Positions 1 through 9,664 are shown, counted from the first letter of the stretch. The stretch is DNA of 64,000 nt from Mesorhizobium sp. CU3 (GCF_006442965.1 NZ_VFWX01000013.1:147244-211243), one strand, 5' to 3'. The notes: generated by a model from the sequence alone, not told the origin. Translations and numbers: made by a program.

Positions 1-23
1 GCGGGGGATTTCAAGGATTAGAA

Positions 24-100
<77 letters not shown>

Positions 101-154
101 GACCGGGTGGCGATGTATCGTGATAACCCCGTGCGGGTCAACCGAATTCGGCTG

Positions 155-1423
155 CTATCTTGCAGGTGAAATCGAGAGCAGGGATGCCGGCCTCTCCAGC
201 CGCAATTCTCGCTGGTGCCGGTACTCAAGCGCGATCGCACCCCAGACCAGGCCCATCAGCAGATAGAGATGGCGCCAGTGGTCGATGTCGATGAAGGTGC
301 CGAGGCCGATATTGCCGAGATAGGCGACATAGGCGCAGAGCAGATAGGGCTGCCACGGCCGGTCGCGCAAAAGAATGCGGAAGCCGGCGCCGATCGTCCA
401 CAAAGTCAGCGTCAGGAACGAGACGAACCCCAGCCAGCCATAATCCATCAGCGCCTTAAGCCAGATATCGTGCGTGTCCTCGCCATAGATCGTGCCGAAG
501 ACCAGCGGGCCGATGCCGAAAGGATGCTCCATCGCCAGCTGGAAGCCGATCGTATAGCGGGCGAAACGGCCGAGCCGCGCCGAATCGTAGCTCTGCTCGA
601 GCTGCGCGCGCTGGGTGAACATGTCCGACACGCCAGGCAGTTGCAGGATGACGACGAAGGCGATGACCAGCAGCGCCACGGCCGCGATCGTCATCACCAC
701 GACCCGCAGCCGGAACTTGCCGCTGGCGCTCTGCAGGAACAGGCATGCGGTCAGCAACACCGCCGAGACCGCGAACATGCCCCAGGCACCGCGCGAGAAG
801 GAAAAGAAGATGCCGGCGGTGATGGCGAGCAGGGGCACCGCCAATAGCGGCATGCGCGACACCGGCCCGGTCAAAAGCAAATAGAGCAGATAGGTGCCGG
901 GCAGCACCAGGAACGGCCCGAACACGTTCGGGTCCTGGAACGCGCCGGCGGCGCGGTCGTATTTGGTGAATATCTCGGCGCCAGGAAAGGCGTGGAAATA
1001 ACCGGCGATGCCGAGCAGCGACGTCGCCACAGCCGATACCACATAGGCGATGAAGATCAGCCGGTAGAGGCTGGGCTGGGTCGAGGTCACCGAGGCGAAG
1101 AACACGGCGCTGAACGCCAGGAACAGCGACACCGCGAGATAGAGCGGCGTGTTGGCGAGGTCTTCCATCTGCGTCATGGCGATCATGCCGCCGATGTTCA
1201 TCGTCACCAAAAGGATCAGCAGCGGCAGGATCGCGCGCGAGATCCTGAGGCCGAACAGCGCCCACACCGCGATCAGCCCGGCCATGTAGATTTCGTAGGG
1301 CGCGGGCTCGCTGATGACGAAGCCGGAGAGAAGAATGCCGATGCCTATCGCCGCCGACGCGATCAGCGCGATCAGCTTGGCGTTGACCGCCGAAGCCGGC
1401 ACCTCATGGACGACGGCGCTCAA
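155..1423 (-). CDS. O-antigen ligase / Wzy-type polysaccharide polymerase family protein
   Basis: A 422-residue polytopic membrane protein with about ten hydrophobic segments and a periplasmic loop carrying the DRAAGAFQDPNVFGPF region, as in the Wzy_C (O-antigen ligase-like) superfamily. Such proteins polymerise or ligate lipid-linked oligosaccharides at the periplasmic face of the inner membrane. The start is a TTG whose last bases overlap the TGA stop of the upstream sugar-transferase gene (TTGA), which implies translational coupling. Context with an initiating transferase, a GT4 and Wza/Wzz-like genes favours a polymerase role in exopolysaccharide synthesis. Ligase and polymerase cannot be told apart from sequence alone. 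Confidence 0.82.
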   Translation of the reverse strand: MSAVVHEVPASAVNAKLIALIASAAIGIGILLSGFVISEPAPYEIYMAGLIAVWALFGLRISRAILPLLILLVTMNIGGMIAMTQMEDLANTPLYLAVSLFLAFSAVFFASVTSTQPSLYRLIFIAYVVSAVATSLLGIAGYFHAFPGAEIFTKYDRAAGAFQDPNVFGPFLVLPGTYLLYLLLTGPVSRMPLLAVPLLAITAGIFFSFSRGAWGMFAVSAVLLTACLFLQSASGKFRLRVVVMTIAAVALLVIAFVVILQLPGVSDMFTQRAQLEQSYDSARLGRFARYTIGFQLAMEHPFGIGPLVFGTIYGEDTHDIWLKALMDYGWLGFVSFLTLTLWTIGAGFRILLRDRPWQPYLLCAYVAYLGNIGLGTFIDIDHWRHLYLLMGLVWGAIALEYRHQRELRLERPASLLSISPAR

Positions 1424-2955
1424 TAGGCGTTTTCCGTGTTGAGCAGGCGGATCGGCGTCAGGAACAGGATGCGCAGGTCGAACAGCATCGACCAGTTCTC
1501 GATGTAGTAGAGGTCGTATTCGGTGCGCATGCGGATCTTTTCGTTGGTGTCCATCTCGCCGCGCCAGCCATTGATCTGCGCCCAGCCGGTGACGCCAGGC
1601 TTGACCTTGTGGCGCGCGAAATAGCCGTCGACCACTTCGTTGTAGAGCAGGTTGTGCGACTGCGCGGCGATCGCGTGCGGGCGCGGCCCGACCAGCGACA
1701 GCGAGCCGAGCAGCGCGTTGAAGAATTGCGGCAGTTCGTCGATCGAGGTCTTGCGGATGAAACGGCCGACGCGGGTGACGCGAGGGTCGTTCTTGGTCAC
1801 CGTCTGTTTTGCCGTCGGGTCGGACCGGTCGGTGAACATCGAGCGGAACTTGTAGACCTCGATGATTTCGTTGTTGAAGCCATGCCGCTTCTGCTTGAAC
1901 AGAACCGGACCCTTGCTGTCGAGCTTGATGGCGATCGCGGTCGCGAGCATCACCGGCGAGAAGACGACGATGCCGATCAGCGAAAAGACGATGTCGAAGG
2001 CGCGCTTGGCGACAGAGTCCCAGTCGTTGATCGGCTTGTCGAAGATGTCGAGCATCGGCACCGAGCCGATGTAGGAATAGGCGCGCGGGCGGAACTGCAG
2101 CGCGTTGGAATGCGCCGACAGCCGGATGTCGACCGGCAGCACCCAGAGCTTCTTCAGAAGCTGCAGCACGCGCGACTCCGCGGTCAGCGGCAGCGACACG
2201 ATCAGCATGTCGATGCGCGCGATACGGGCGAATTCGATCAGTTCGGATATGGTGCCGAGCTTCGGATAGCCGGCAACGATCGGCGGCGAGCGCTTGTCGC
2301 CGCGGTCGTCGAAGATGCCGCAGATCCGGATATCGTTGTAGGGCTGCTTCTCGACGGAACGGATCAGCTGCTCCGCCGCTTTGCCGCCGCCGACGATGAC
2401 GGCGCGCCGCTCCATGCGGCCGTCGCGCGCCCAGCGCCGGATCAGTCGCGACATCACCACCCTGAGGCCGAAGATCAAAAGGAAGCCGACCACGAACCAG
2501 GTGCCGAACAAAAGGCGCGAATAGTCTTCCGAGGCCTTCATGGCGAAGGCGGTCAGCGCCATCAGCGCGAAGGTGCCGGCCCAGACCAGCAGCACCCGGC
2601 CGAAATTGGCGAACGGGCGCATCAGCGCCGCGATCTGGTAGCAGTCGGAGACGTCGAGCAGCACCACGGCCAGGAACGAAGATGCGGCGATCGTCAGCGG
2701 ATACTGCCAGGCCAGATAGTTGAAGAAGCCGACATAGTAGAAGTAGACGCAGAGCCCCGACAAAAACAGCAGCGCGAACTCGACCATGCGCAGCACGCCG
2801 CTGACCATGATCGGCGACATCGTATCGCGCCGGTATTGCGAGGCGACATTGCGCGCAACGTCGTTCATGCCGCTGGGCTTCTCGCCGTCGGCAGGGGTGT
2901 CGAAATTGCGCACCGCATCCATGGAAAAGCGGCGCGCGGGATCGATCTCGTTCAT
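1420..2955 (-). CDS. Undecaprenyl-phosphate sugar phosphotransferase (WbaP/ExoY-type, polyprenyl glycosylphosphotransferase)
   Basis: About 511 residues. Four N-terminal membrane segments are followed by a Rossmann-like CoA_binding_3 region (VIVGGGKAAEQLIRSVEKQ), a fifth membrane segment (FDIVFSLIGIVVFSPVMLA) and a bacterial sugar transferase domain with KFRSM, RKTSIDELPQ, LVGPRPH and KPGVTGWAQINGWRG motifs. The family transfers a sugar-1-phosphate to undecaprenyl phosphate at the cytoplasmic face, the first step of exopolysaccharide repeat-unit assembly. I place the start at the ATG of MNEIDPARRF. A TTG 63 bases upstream stays in frame but lacks a ribosome-binding site. It is coupled to the Wzy-like gene downstream. 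Confidence 0.9.
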   Translation of the reverse strand: MNEIDPARRFSMDAVRNFDTPADGEKPSGMNDVARNVASQYRRDTMSPIMVSGVLRMVEFALLFLSGLCVYFYYVGFFNYLAWQYPLTIAASSFLAVVLLDVSDCYQIAALMRPFANFGRVLLVWAGTFALMALTAFAMKASEDYSRLLFGTWFVVGFLLIFGLRVVMSRLIRRWARDGRMERRAVIVGGGKAAEQLIRSVEKQPYNDIRICGIFDDRGDKRSPPIVAGYPKLGTISELIEFARIARIDMLIVSLPLTAESRVLQLLKKLWVLPVDIRLSAHSNALQFRPRAYSYIGSVPMLDIFDKPINDWDSVAKRAFDIVFSLIGIVVFSPVMLATAIAIKLDSKGPVLFKQKRHGFNNEIIEVYKFRSMFTDRSDPTAKQTVTKNDPRVTRVGRFIRKTSIDELPQFFNALLGSLSLVGPRPHAIAAQSHNLLYNEVVDGYFARHKVKPGVTGWAQINGWRGEMDTNEKIRMRTEYDLYYIENWSMLFDLRILFLTPIRLLNTENAY

Positions 2956-3225
2956 GGGACTGGTCCGCCAGCTACCGGAACTGCATAGCAAAAGAGAGCT
3001 AATAAAGCCTTGAAACAACCGGTGGTTTTAGACCGGTCTGTGCCGTTGCGATGCGGGTTGCGGCGCGGCGCGTCAGGGATCGGAGGGGTCGTCAGGTGCG
3101 CGGGGGCGGCGACTAGACCAGGCGCAAAGTCGATCGACTGGAGCGTCTAGACCATATCGGCGAAGTGCCTTGTTTCTCCTTGCGGAAGGGTCGATAGCAA
3201 TGCCCATGGATCGAATGGAGTTGCT

Positions 3226-4049
3226 ATGACGCCCCGTTCTGTTTCGATCGCCGTTGCACCGAACGGCGGCAGAAAGACGCAAGCGGATCATCCTGCTTTG
3301 CCCATGACGGCGTCCGAACTCGCGCGCGTCGCAGGCCTTTGCCTCGACGCCGGCGCCAGCATGATACATGTGCATGTGCGCGACCGTGACTGCGGCCACC
3401 TTCTTGATGCCGACGCTTATCGCCAAGCTCTGAGCGCGATACGGGAAGTCGTCCGTGACAGGCTGGTCGCACAAATCACCAGCGAATCGCTCGGTATCTA
3501 TACGCCCGCCCAGCAGATGCGGGTGGTCCGCGAAGTACGACCCGAAGCGGTTTCGCTCGCCTTGCGCGAGCTGTTGCCGGATGCCGGCGGCGAAGGCGAC
3601 TTCGGCGCTTTCCTTCTTTGGCTGCGCCGGGAACACGTCGCGCCGCAATTCATCCTCTATACGCCGTCTGAAGCGTTGCAACTGGCTGCGTTGCAAGCCC
3701 GCGGCGTCGTTCGTTCGAGCGGCTTTCGGTGCTCTACGTGCTGGGACGCTATACCGTCGGCCAGACATCCGATCCCGCCGACCTTTTGCCTTTTCTCGGT
3801 GAAGCCATGCCGCGTTTCGCGCATTGGTCGACATGCGCCTTCGGCGGCAAGGAGGCGGCGTGCGTCCTCGCCGGCGCATTGCTTGGCGGGAACATCCGCG
3901 TCGGCTTCGAGAACAATCTGCTCATGCCCGACGGACGGATAGCGAGCGGCAATGAGGAACTGGTCGGCTTGGCCAGGGATAGCACTATGCGTCTGGGCTA
4001 TCGGCCGGCAGTCGCGGATGAGCTGCGCGCCGACTGGCAATTGACGTAG
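3226..4049 (+). pseudogene. BKACE family (3-keto-5-aminohexanoate cleavage-like, DUF849), frameshifted
   Basis: Two adjoining frames together give one beta-keto acid cleavage enzyme (PF05853) of about 275 residues. The first frame holds the start (MTPRSVSIAVAPNGG), the metal-binding MIHVHVRD motif and the EAVSLALREL region. The second holds SVLYVLGRYTVGQTSDP, HWSTCAFGG and the C-terminal RVGFENN region. The break lies near 3705-3715, where one base is missing: restoring one C after GTT would read through V-P-F-E-R-L-S-V-L. Working enzymes condense a beta-keto acid with acetyl-CoA. It is the only plus-strand gene among minus-strand polysaccharide genes, which suggests an unrelated insertion. 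A sequencing error could also explain the break. Confidence 0.78.
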
Positions 4050-4082
4050 GACAATAGGCTGCTGGAGGTCGGCGCCTCGAGA

Positions 4083-5213
4083 CTATTTACTCTGCGCCGC
4101 GAAATAAGCCTTTTCGATCTCGGCGGCCATCACGTCGGCGCCGAATCGCGCCTTGAGTTCGTCGGTCTGCGGCATGGCTTTCCGGTAGGCGTCGAGGTCC
4201 TTGAGCGCCAGACCGATCTTGTCGGCGAGCTGGGCGGGATCCGGCCGGATCAGGGCAGGGGAGGTTTCGCCGAAAATCTCCGGAATGCCGCCGACCGCGG
4301 TCGCGATCATCGGCCGGCCGGCGGCGAGCGATTCGAGCACGATGTAAGGCATCGCCTCGGCGCGGGACGGAACCACGACCAGCTCGGCCAGCGCGAAGGC
4401 CTGTCTGGCCGGCATCGGCGGCAGGAAGCGGACGTTGCTCTTCAGTCCCAGACGCTCGACCTGCGCATGGTAGCGGGGCAGGTCGTCGCCGTCGCCGACC
4501 ATCACCGCATTCAACGCTCGGCCCATCTCGGTGCCGGCCGAGGCCAGCGCATCGATGAAGATGTCGGGGCCTTTGAGGTCGCGCATCATGCCGATGTACA
4601 AGAGATCGGCGGCATCCTGCGCCGTCGTCACCGGCTCGAACTCCGCGGCCCGCAGGCCATTATAGACAAGCCTGTTGGGAATAGGCGGCTCGCCGACCTT
4701 GCGGCGGTAGGTCCTGCGCTCATAGTCGGAGACGAACAGGAGGCAGTCGGTGAAGCGCGTCATGGAGCGCTCCAGCGCGAAGAACAGCTTCCCCGTCACT
4801 GTGGTTTCGTCATAGTGCAATGAGCCGCCATGCGGCGAATAAAGGCGGGCAACGCGAGACCTTGATACCCGCAACAATGAGCCGAACAGCCGGGCATAGG
4901 CGCCACCCTTGGCGCCATGCCCATGCAGCACGTCCGGCCGCAATTCCTTGATGATTTTGTAGGTGCGCCAGGCGGCGGCGAGGTCGCCGGGGCCGACATG
5001 GCGCTGCATCGGCGTGCGATGGATGCCGAGCACGAGGCTGCCTTTCATGCCGTCGAACAGGCGCTCCTCATAGTCGCCGCCGGTGGTCGAATCGCAGACG
5101 ATGCCGACCGAATGGCCGGCCGCGACCTGCGCCTCGGTCAGGTCGCGCACATGCCGGAAGATACCTCCGACAGGTGAGCGAAAACAGTGGACGATCCTGA
5201 GGTTCGCCGCCAC
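4083..5213 (-). CDS. Glycosyltransferase family 4 protein
   Basis: A 376-residue GT-B fold enzyme. The N-terminal half has HCFRSPVGGIFRHVRDL and LHGHGAKGGAYARL as in Glyco_transf_4. The C-terminal half carries the GT4 donor-site signature around EAMPYIVLESLAAGRPMIA and VGGIPEI, with the E-x7-E pattern. It should be a retaining cytoplasmic transferase adding one sugar to the lipid-linked intermediate; the sugar cannot be predicted. The start is GTG. It follows the export lipoprotein gene by 11 bases and is probably co-transcribed with it. It is the only classical glycosyltransferase in the visible cluster. Confidence 0.88.
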   Translation of the reverse strand: MAANLRIVHCFRSPVGGIFRHVRDLTEAQVAAGHSVGIVCDSTTGGDYEERLFDGMKGSLVLGIHRTPMQRHVGPGDLAAAWRTYKIIKELRPDVLHGHGAKGGAYARLFGSLLRVSRSRVARLYSPHGGSLHYDETTVTGKLFFALERSMTRFTDCLLFVSDYERRTYRRKVGEPPIPNRLVYNGLRAAEFEPVTTAQDAADLLYIGMMRDLKGPDIFIDALASAGTEMGRALNAVMVGDGDDLPRYHAQVERLGLKSNVRFLPPMPARQAFALAELVVVPSRAEAMPYIVLESLAAGRPMIATAVGGIPEIFGETSPALIRPDPAQLADKIGLALKDLDAYRKAMPQTDELKARFGADVMAAEIEKAYFAAQSK

Positions 5214-5224
5214 GTCGATGATTT

Positions 5225-5788
5225 TCAGAACAGGCGTTCGCGCACGTAGACGGTGTCGCCGGGCAGCAGCGGGTCGGATGTCAGCACCCGGCCGGTCATC
5301 ACCTTGCCGTTGATGTCGCGGGTGATGTCGACACTCTCCTGGTTGGCACGCGGCGTGAAGCCGCCGGCGATCGCGATCGCCTTCTGCACCGTGAGGCCCG
5401 GAACGTAGGAATACTGACCGCCGGCGCCGACTTCGCCCATGACGAAAATCGGCCGGTAGCGGTCGATCTCCACCGAAACGTCTGGATCGCGCAGATAACC
5501 CTGCCGCAACTTGTCGGCGATCTCCTTCTCCAACTGCTGTGCGGTGTGGCCGCGCGCCGGGATGGCGCCGACGAGCGGGAAGGAGATGTAACCGGATTGA
5601 TCAACGCTGTAAGTGTTGGTCAGCCCGTCCTGCTCGAACACCGTGACGCGGATCCGGTCGCCGGCGCCCAGACGATAGGGTTGGTCGAGCACTTCGTGGA
5701 AGGCGGCAGGCGTCGGCCGGTAGCTGGAGCAGCCGGTCAGCAGCGACAGGGCAATGAAAGCGCGAAAAAGGGAAGCTCTGCTTTTCAT
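5225..5788 (-). CDS. Polysaccharide export outer-membrane lipoprotein (Wza/ExoF-like)
   Basis: 187 residues with a lipoprotein signal peptide (SLLTGCSS, lipidated Cys near residue 20). A Poly_export domain follows (YRLGAGDRIRVTVFEQDGL, SGYISFPLVGAIPARG), then one SLBB repeat (FVMGEVGAGGQYSYVPGLTVQKAIAIAGG). The protein is shorter than E. coli Wza and lacks its C-terminal amphipathic helix domain, like the short export proteins of rhizobial clusters. It should form the periplasmic and outer-membrane conduit with the Wzz/Wzc-like protein encoded divergently. It leads the minus-strand operon with the GT4 gene. Confidence 0.9.
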   Translation of the reverse strand: MKSRASLFRAFIALSLLTGCSSYRPTPAAFHEVLDQPYRLGAGDRIRVTVFEQDGLTNTYSVDQSGYISFPLVGAIPARGHTAQQLEKEIADKLRQGYLRDPDVSVEIDRYRPIFVMGEVGAGGQYSYVPGLTVQKAIAIAGGFTPRANQESVDITRDINGKVMTGRVLTSDPLLPGDTVYVRERLF

Positions 5789-6052
5789 GACCGGTCAGGT
5801 ACCTTCATCGCTCTCGCCGCAAGCCGCCGCGGCCAACCCAAGGACATGGCTCGTTATCATCCTGTTAGGGTTAATGGGCGGTAAAGGACGGCAACCTGAA
5901 CGGGCGGCGATCGGCAAAAAACAGAGTCTTTAGAGTGCTTTCGCCAAGTGCTTTGCCACTGCGCGCCGGGTGGCGCTTGGTTGTAATCTTAACGGCTGGG
6001 TTACCATAGTTGTTTACGGTCCATCCTCGACTCAAAGTTCGGAGCAGGATGC
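5789..6052. promoter_or_regulatory. Shared divergent control region of the polysaccharide export genes
   Basis: 264 bases separate the divergent Wza-like and Wzz-like genes, so promoters for both must lie here. The stretch is richer in A/T than its neighbours and holds several GTTAA/TTAAC and GTTAC words (near 5867-5876 and 5988-6015) that recall alphaproteobacterial regulator sites. No complete consensus is present. I see no coding region in it. Confidence 0.45.
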
Positions 6053-8308
6053 ATGTCCGTTCAACCCGCGGCCGCAGATGTCGATGTCGATCTGAGACAG
6101 CTCTTCGCCAGCCTGGGGCGAAACTGGCTGCGCATCGTCGTCGTCACGCTTCTGGTCACAGGTTTGGCCTTTGCTTTCGCCTGGCTCGCCACGCCACGCT
6201 ACAAGGCGGTGGCGACTTTGGAGATCGGGCCGCGCGAATCGGTCTTCACCCGGCCGCCCGGCACGGCCAACGACGACAGGCCTGCGATCGATGACAGCGC
6301 GGTGGCCACCGAAGTCCAGATCATTTCCTCGCCCGACATCCTCAAGAAGGTGGCTGCCGACCTCGATCTGGAAGCCAACCCCGAATTCAACACGGCGCGC
6401 AATATGTCTGCACTGAGCAACGCGCTTGTCGTGTTCGGCTTGAAGAGCGACCCTCGCGAGATTCCGCCGGAAGAGCTCGTGCTGACCGCCATGCACGACA
6501 AGCTTAACGTCTATGCCGTCGAAAAGACCCGCGCGATCGCCATCGAGTTCTCCTCGAAGGACCCCACGCTCGCCGCCAAGATATCGAACGCCATCGCGCA
6601 GGCCTATCTTGCCTCCAAGGGCAACGCCAAGATGCAGTCGAATTCGGCCGCGACCGATTATCTCGGACCGGAGATCACCGACCTGCAGAACCGGGTGAAG
6701 GAGGCCGATGCCAAGGTCGCGGAATTCCGGGCCCAGTCCGACTTATTGATGGGCGGCAACAATGCGGTGCTGGCGACTCAGCAGTTGTCGGAGCTGTCGA
6801 GCGAGCTTTCGCGGGTGCGCGCCAATCGCGCCGCAGCCGAGGGCAGCGCCGATGCGGTGCGCAAGGCGCTGCAGAATGGCGGCTCGCTTGACGCGGTGCC
6901 GGAGGTCTTGTCGTCCGAATTGATCCAGCGCCTGCGTGAGCGTCAGGTGGAACTCAGGACCAACATCGCCGACCTGTCGACAACCTTGCTGGACAACCAT
7001 CCGCGCATCCGGGCGCTGAAGTCGCAGCTCGCCGATCTCGACGGCCAGATCCGCAACGAGGCCCAGAAGATCATCCGCGGGCTGATGGCGCAGGCCGACG
7101 CGGCCAAGGCTCGCGAGGCGCAGCTCGTCGCTGACGTCAACACGCAGAAAGCCGCTTCGGCGCGGGCCGGCGAGCAGCAGGTCGAGCTCGACGCGTTGCA
7201 GCGCGACGCCAACGTCCAGCGCCAACAGCTTGAATCCTATATGGCGAATTATCGCGAGGCCGCCTCGCGCAACGACCGCAGATATGTCCCTGTCGACGCG
7301 CGCATCATTTCGGAAGCGCGGGTGCCGAGCGAGCCTTATTTCCCGAAGATCGGCCCGATAACGGGCGCTGCGGCGGCTGCCTCGCTGCTGTTGATGGCGA
7401 TCGCCACCTTGCTTGGAGAACTGTTCTCCGGTCGCGCCATGCGGCCGGCGCCGGGCGCACGGTTCGAGCAGATCGAGCAGGTACCGATGCCTGCAGCGAG
7501 GACCGAGCCAGTGGTGGCTGAGCTTCCTGAAGAAGGTCGCACCTTTGCGCCTTACCAGGAACCGACTGCCGGACAGTCGATTGCAGAGGCGGAACTCCCG
7601 AAGCCGGTTGGAAGCGAGCCGGTGGAGGCCCACGCTGCCGCCGCGCCGCCGCCTGTTGGACCAGGTGAATCGGCGCCGGAGCCTGAACCCGAGCCAAGGC
7701 AATCCAAGCTGGGCGAGATTGACGTCGACAAAGCGGCCGAGAAGCTGATCGCGTCCGGCGCGGCGCGGGCGATCTTTGTCTCGCCCGAGGGCGACGAAGC
7801 CGCCGCTTCGGCCGTGCTGGTTGCGCGCGAAGTCTCGGATGCCGGCCTGCGCGTGCTGCTGCTCGATCTCACCGCTTCGGGCGCCGCGTCGCGGCCGATG
7901 CTGGATTCGAGCCTGTTCCCCGGCATCACCAACCTGCTCGCTTCCGAGGCGCAGTTCAGCGACGTCATTCACCCCGACCTCTATTCGGACGCGCATGTCA
8001 TTCCGGTCGGCACCTCCGATCCGGTCCGCGCCATGCGCGCCGCCGATCGCTTGCCGATCATCATGCAGTCGCTGACCACGGCCTACGACCTCGTCGTGGT
8101 CGAATGCGGCCCGGCCGACGCGCACGGCATCGGCCGCCTCGTCGGCGACGGCACCGAGGTGTTCCTGTCGATGCTGGAGGCCGACGATCAGGTGACGCAG
8201 GCCGCGGTCAAGCTGATCGAGAACGGCTATCCGGACCTGACTTTGGTCACGCCGGTCGGTCACGAGACGCCGGGAACCCCGATCCCAGGACGCCGCTCGG
8301 CGGCCTGA
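6053..8308 (+). CDS. Polysaccharide co-polymerase (Wzz/GumC) with degenerate tyrosine-kinase-like C-terminal domain
   Basis: 751 residues. An N-terminal Wzz domain is anchored by a membrane segment near residues 27-46. A long periplasmic region (about 180-420) is rich in coiled coil, and a second membrane segment lies near 433-455. An acidic Pro/Glu-rich linker follows, then a CpsD/BY-kinase-like fold from about residue 552. That domain keeps a Walker A'-like strand (VLLLDLTAS) and a Walker B-like strand (DLVVVECG). The P-loop position reads SPEGDEAAASA, without the Gly-Lys-Ser/Thr, and there is no tyrosine cluster at the C-terminus. It should set chain length and link to the Wza-like exporter, without the usual autokinase activity. 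Confidence 0.88.
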   Translation: MSVQPAAADVDVDLRQLFASLGRNWLRIVVVTLLVTGLAFAFAWLATPRYKAVATLEIGPRESVFTRPPGTANDDRPAIDDSAVATEVQIISSPDILKKVAADLDLEANPEFNTARNMSALSNALVVFGLKSDPREIPPEELVLTAMHDKLNVYAVEKTRAIAIEFSSKDPTLAAKISNAIAQAYLASKGNAKMQSNSAATDYLGPEITDLQNRVKEADAKVAEFRAQSDLLMGGNNAVLATQQLSELSSELSRVRANRAAAEGSADAVRKALQNGGSLDAVPEVLSSELIQRLRERQVELRTNIADLSTTLLDNHPRIRALKSQLADLDGQIRNEAQKIIRGLMAQADAAKAREAQLVADVNTQKAASARAGEQQVELDALQRDANVQRQQLESYMANYREAASRNDRRYVPVDARIISEARVPSEPYFPKIGPITGAAAAASLLLMAIATLLGELFSGRAMRPAPGARFEQIEQVPMPAARTEPVVAELPEEGRTFAPYQEPTAGQSIAEAELPKPVGSEPVEAHAAAAPPPVGPGESAPEPEPEPRQSKLGEIDVDKAAEKLIASGAARAIFVSPEGDEAAASAVLVAREVSDAGLRVLLLDLTASGAASRPMLDSSLFPGITNLLASEAQFSDVIHPDLYSDAHVIPVGTSDPVRAMRAADRLPIIMQSLTTAYDLVVVECGPADAHGIGRLVGDGTEVFLSMLEADDQVTQAAVKLIENGYPDLTLVTPVGHETPGTPIPGRRSAA

Positions 8309-8338
8309 GCGCGCCGCCGATAGCCGGTAACAGCTGGT

Positions 8339-9574
8339 CTAGTTGTCGTCCTCGGTGGTTGCTGGCGCAACCGCTTGACCGGCGGTCTTGCGGCGCAGCA
8401 TCTTGGTCAGCCTCCACACCGTCGGGTTGTTCTTGATGAAGGCCTTGGCGCGCGTGCCTTGCCGCATCGCCCCGGCCAACGCGCGGCCCTTCAGTGTTAG
8501 TGGCGCCAGCACCTCGAAATGCTGGGTCTCGAGATCGCACCACAGTCGCTTGTAGGGCTCGTCGCCGACCGAAAAGTCATAGACGGCGAAGCCGAGCTCG
8601 CATGCTTCCTGGATATTGTCGAAGAAGAGGAAGTCGCCGGGACTGGTGAAGGCCAGATCGTCTTCCGCAATCGCTCCGAATTCGCAGATCAGCCGCTTGC
8701 CTGAGCAACTGGAGCCGGTGACGGCGCGCAATTTGCCGGCCACCTCCAGCCCGTGCAGCAGGAAGGACGGTCTTTCCTCGGCGAGCGCATCGGCAAACAG
8801 CGCACGGAAGAACGCACGGATATCGGCCGCGCCGAACACGTCGGCGATGCCCATCTTGGCAAAACGCGCTTGCTTCATCTCGAAGAAGGCGTCGAGCAAG
8901 CTATCGACCTCCTCGCGGGTGCGGGCCTCGATGCGGCGGAAGGGGCCGACCGCCTCGAATTTGCGGGTCTGCGAGCGGTGCTTCTTGCGCTTGCGCTTGC
9001 CGCTCGAGCGCGACAGCAACGCGTCGAACCCGCCGTCGAGATCGACCGCTAGCGCAAGATTGGGACTTGGCGAATTGACCATCGTTGCGAACGGGTTGGC
9101 GACGCCGTCGAGATCGGGCAGCAGCCTTTCCAATGCGATGAGGTCGATATCCGGCCGCGCCTTGCGGATCGCGGCGAACAGCGAGCCGATCGCCGCGGCG
9201 TCGATTGCCGGCAGCAGCCGCGCATCGGCGGCGGCGAAATTGCCGTTGGCGTGGCGCCCGCCGGCGAAGCGGGCAGTTTTGAACGGACCGCGGCGAACCA
9301 CTTCCAGCGCCAGCGAAAGCGCCGGGCGGCCTTCGGCGCTCAGCGTTGCGACGACCATATCGGCGACCGTCTTGGCGTCCCAGTTGCGCACCCAGGAGGC
9401 GCTTTGCGCCGGCGCAAACAAGGCCGAGCCGCAGAATTCCGTGTAATTCGCAAGACCGGCACTGTCGCTCACTGAGGCAGTCAGCCGGCCGTGGCCGGCC
9501 CGCAATGTCCGCGCCGTGGGTGGCTCGTTGGCCGCGATCCGGTTGCCGTCAAATGACGCGGCGGCGTCAACCAT
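8339..9574 (-). CDS. GNAT (FemAB-like, Acetyltransf_6) family protein of the polysaccharide cluster
   Basis: 411 residues. The central and C-terminal parts resemble the CelD/BcsL-type acetyltransferase domain (PF13480): a basic KRKRKKHRSQTRKFE stretch, then EVDSLLDAFFEMKQARF, and a late YDFSVGDEPYKRLWCD segment typical of the family. These proteins are thought to acylate sugars or peptides; the substrate here is unknown. A GAGGT ribosome-binding site precedes the ATG. It is divergent from the polysaccharide deacetylase gene, so the two could together adjust acetylation of the polymer. That pairing is inference from position. Confidence 0.75.
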   Translation of the reverse strand: MVDAAASFDGNRIAANEPPTARTLRAGHGRLTASVSDSAGLANYTEFCGSALFAPAQSASWVRNWDAKTVADMVVATLSAEGRPALSLALEVVRRGPFKTARFAGGRHANGNFAAADARLLPAIDAAAIGSLFAAIRKARPDIDLIALERLLPDLDGVANPFATMVNSPSPNLALAVDLDGGFDALLSRSSGKRKRKKHRSQTRKFEAVGPFRRIEARTREEVDSLLDAFFEMKQARFAKMGIADVFGAADIRAFFRALFADALAEERPSFLLHGLEVAGKLRAVTGSSCSGKRLICEFGAIAEDDLAFTSPGDFLFFDNIQEACELGFAVYDFSVGDEPYKRLWCDLETQHFEVLAPLTLKGRALAGAMRQGTRAKAFIKNNPTVWRLTKMLRRKTAGQAVAPATTEDDN

Positions 9575-9664
9575 ACCTCAATCCTTAAGACGTATTGGTT
9601 GCAACTTGGGGTTCGCATGGGCGCTTTTCGTGCTTGGATGAGCCTAGGCGCAAAAGGTGAAGGA

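Noticed and set aside
3073..3879. 268-residue minus-strand frame over the BKACE region
   Set aside because: It is Arg-rich and has no domain, whereas the plus strand shows family motifs on both sides of the frameshift.
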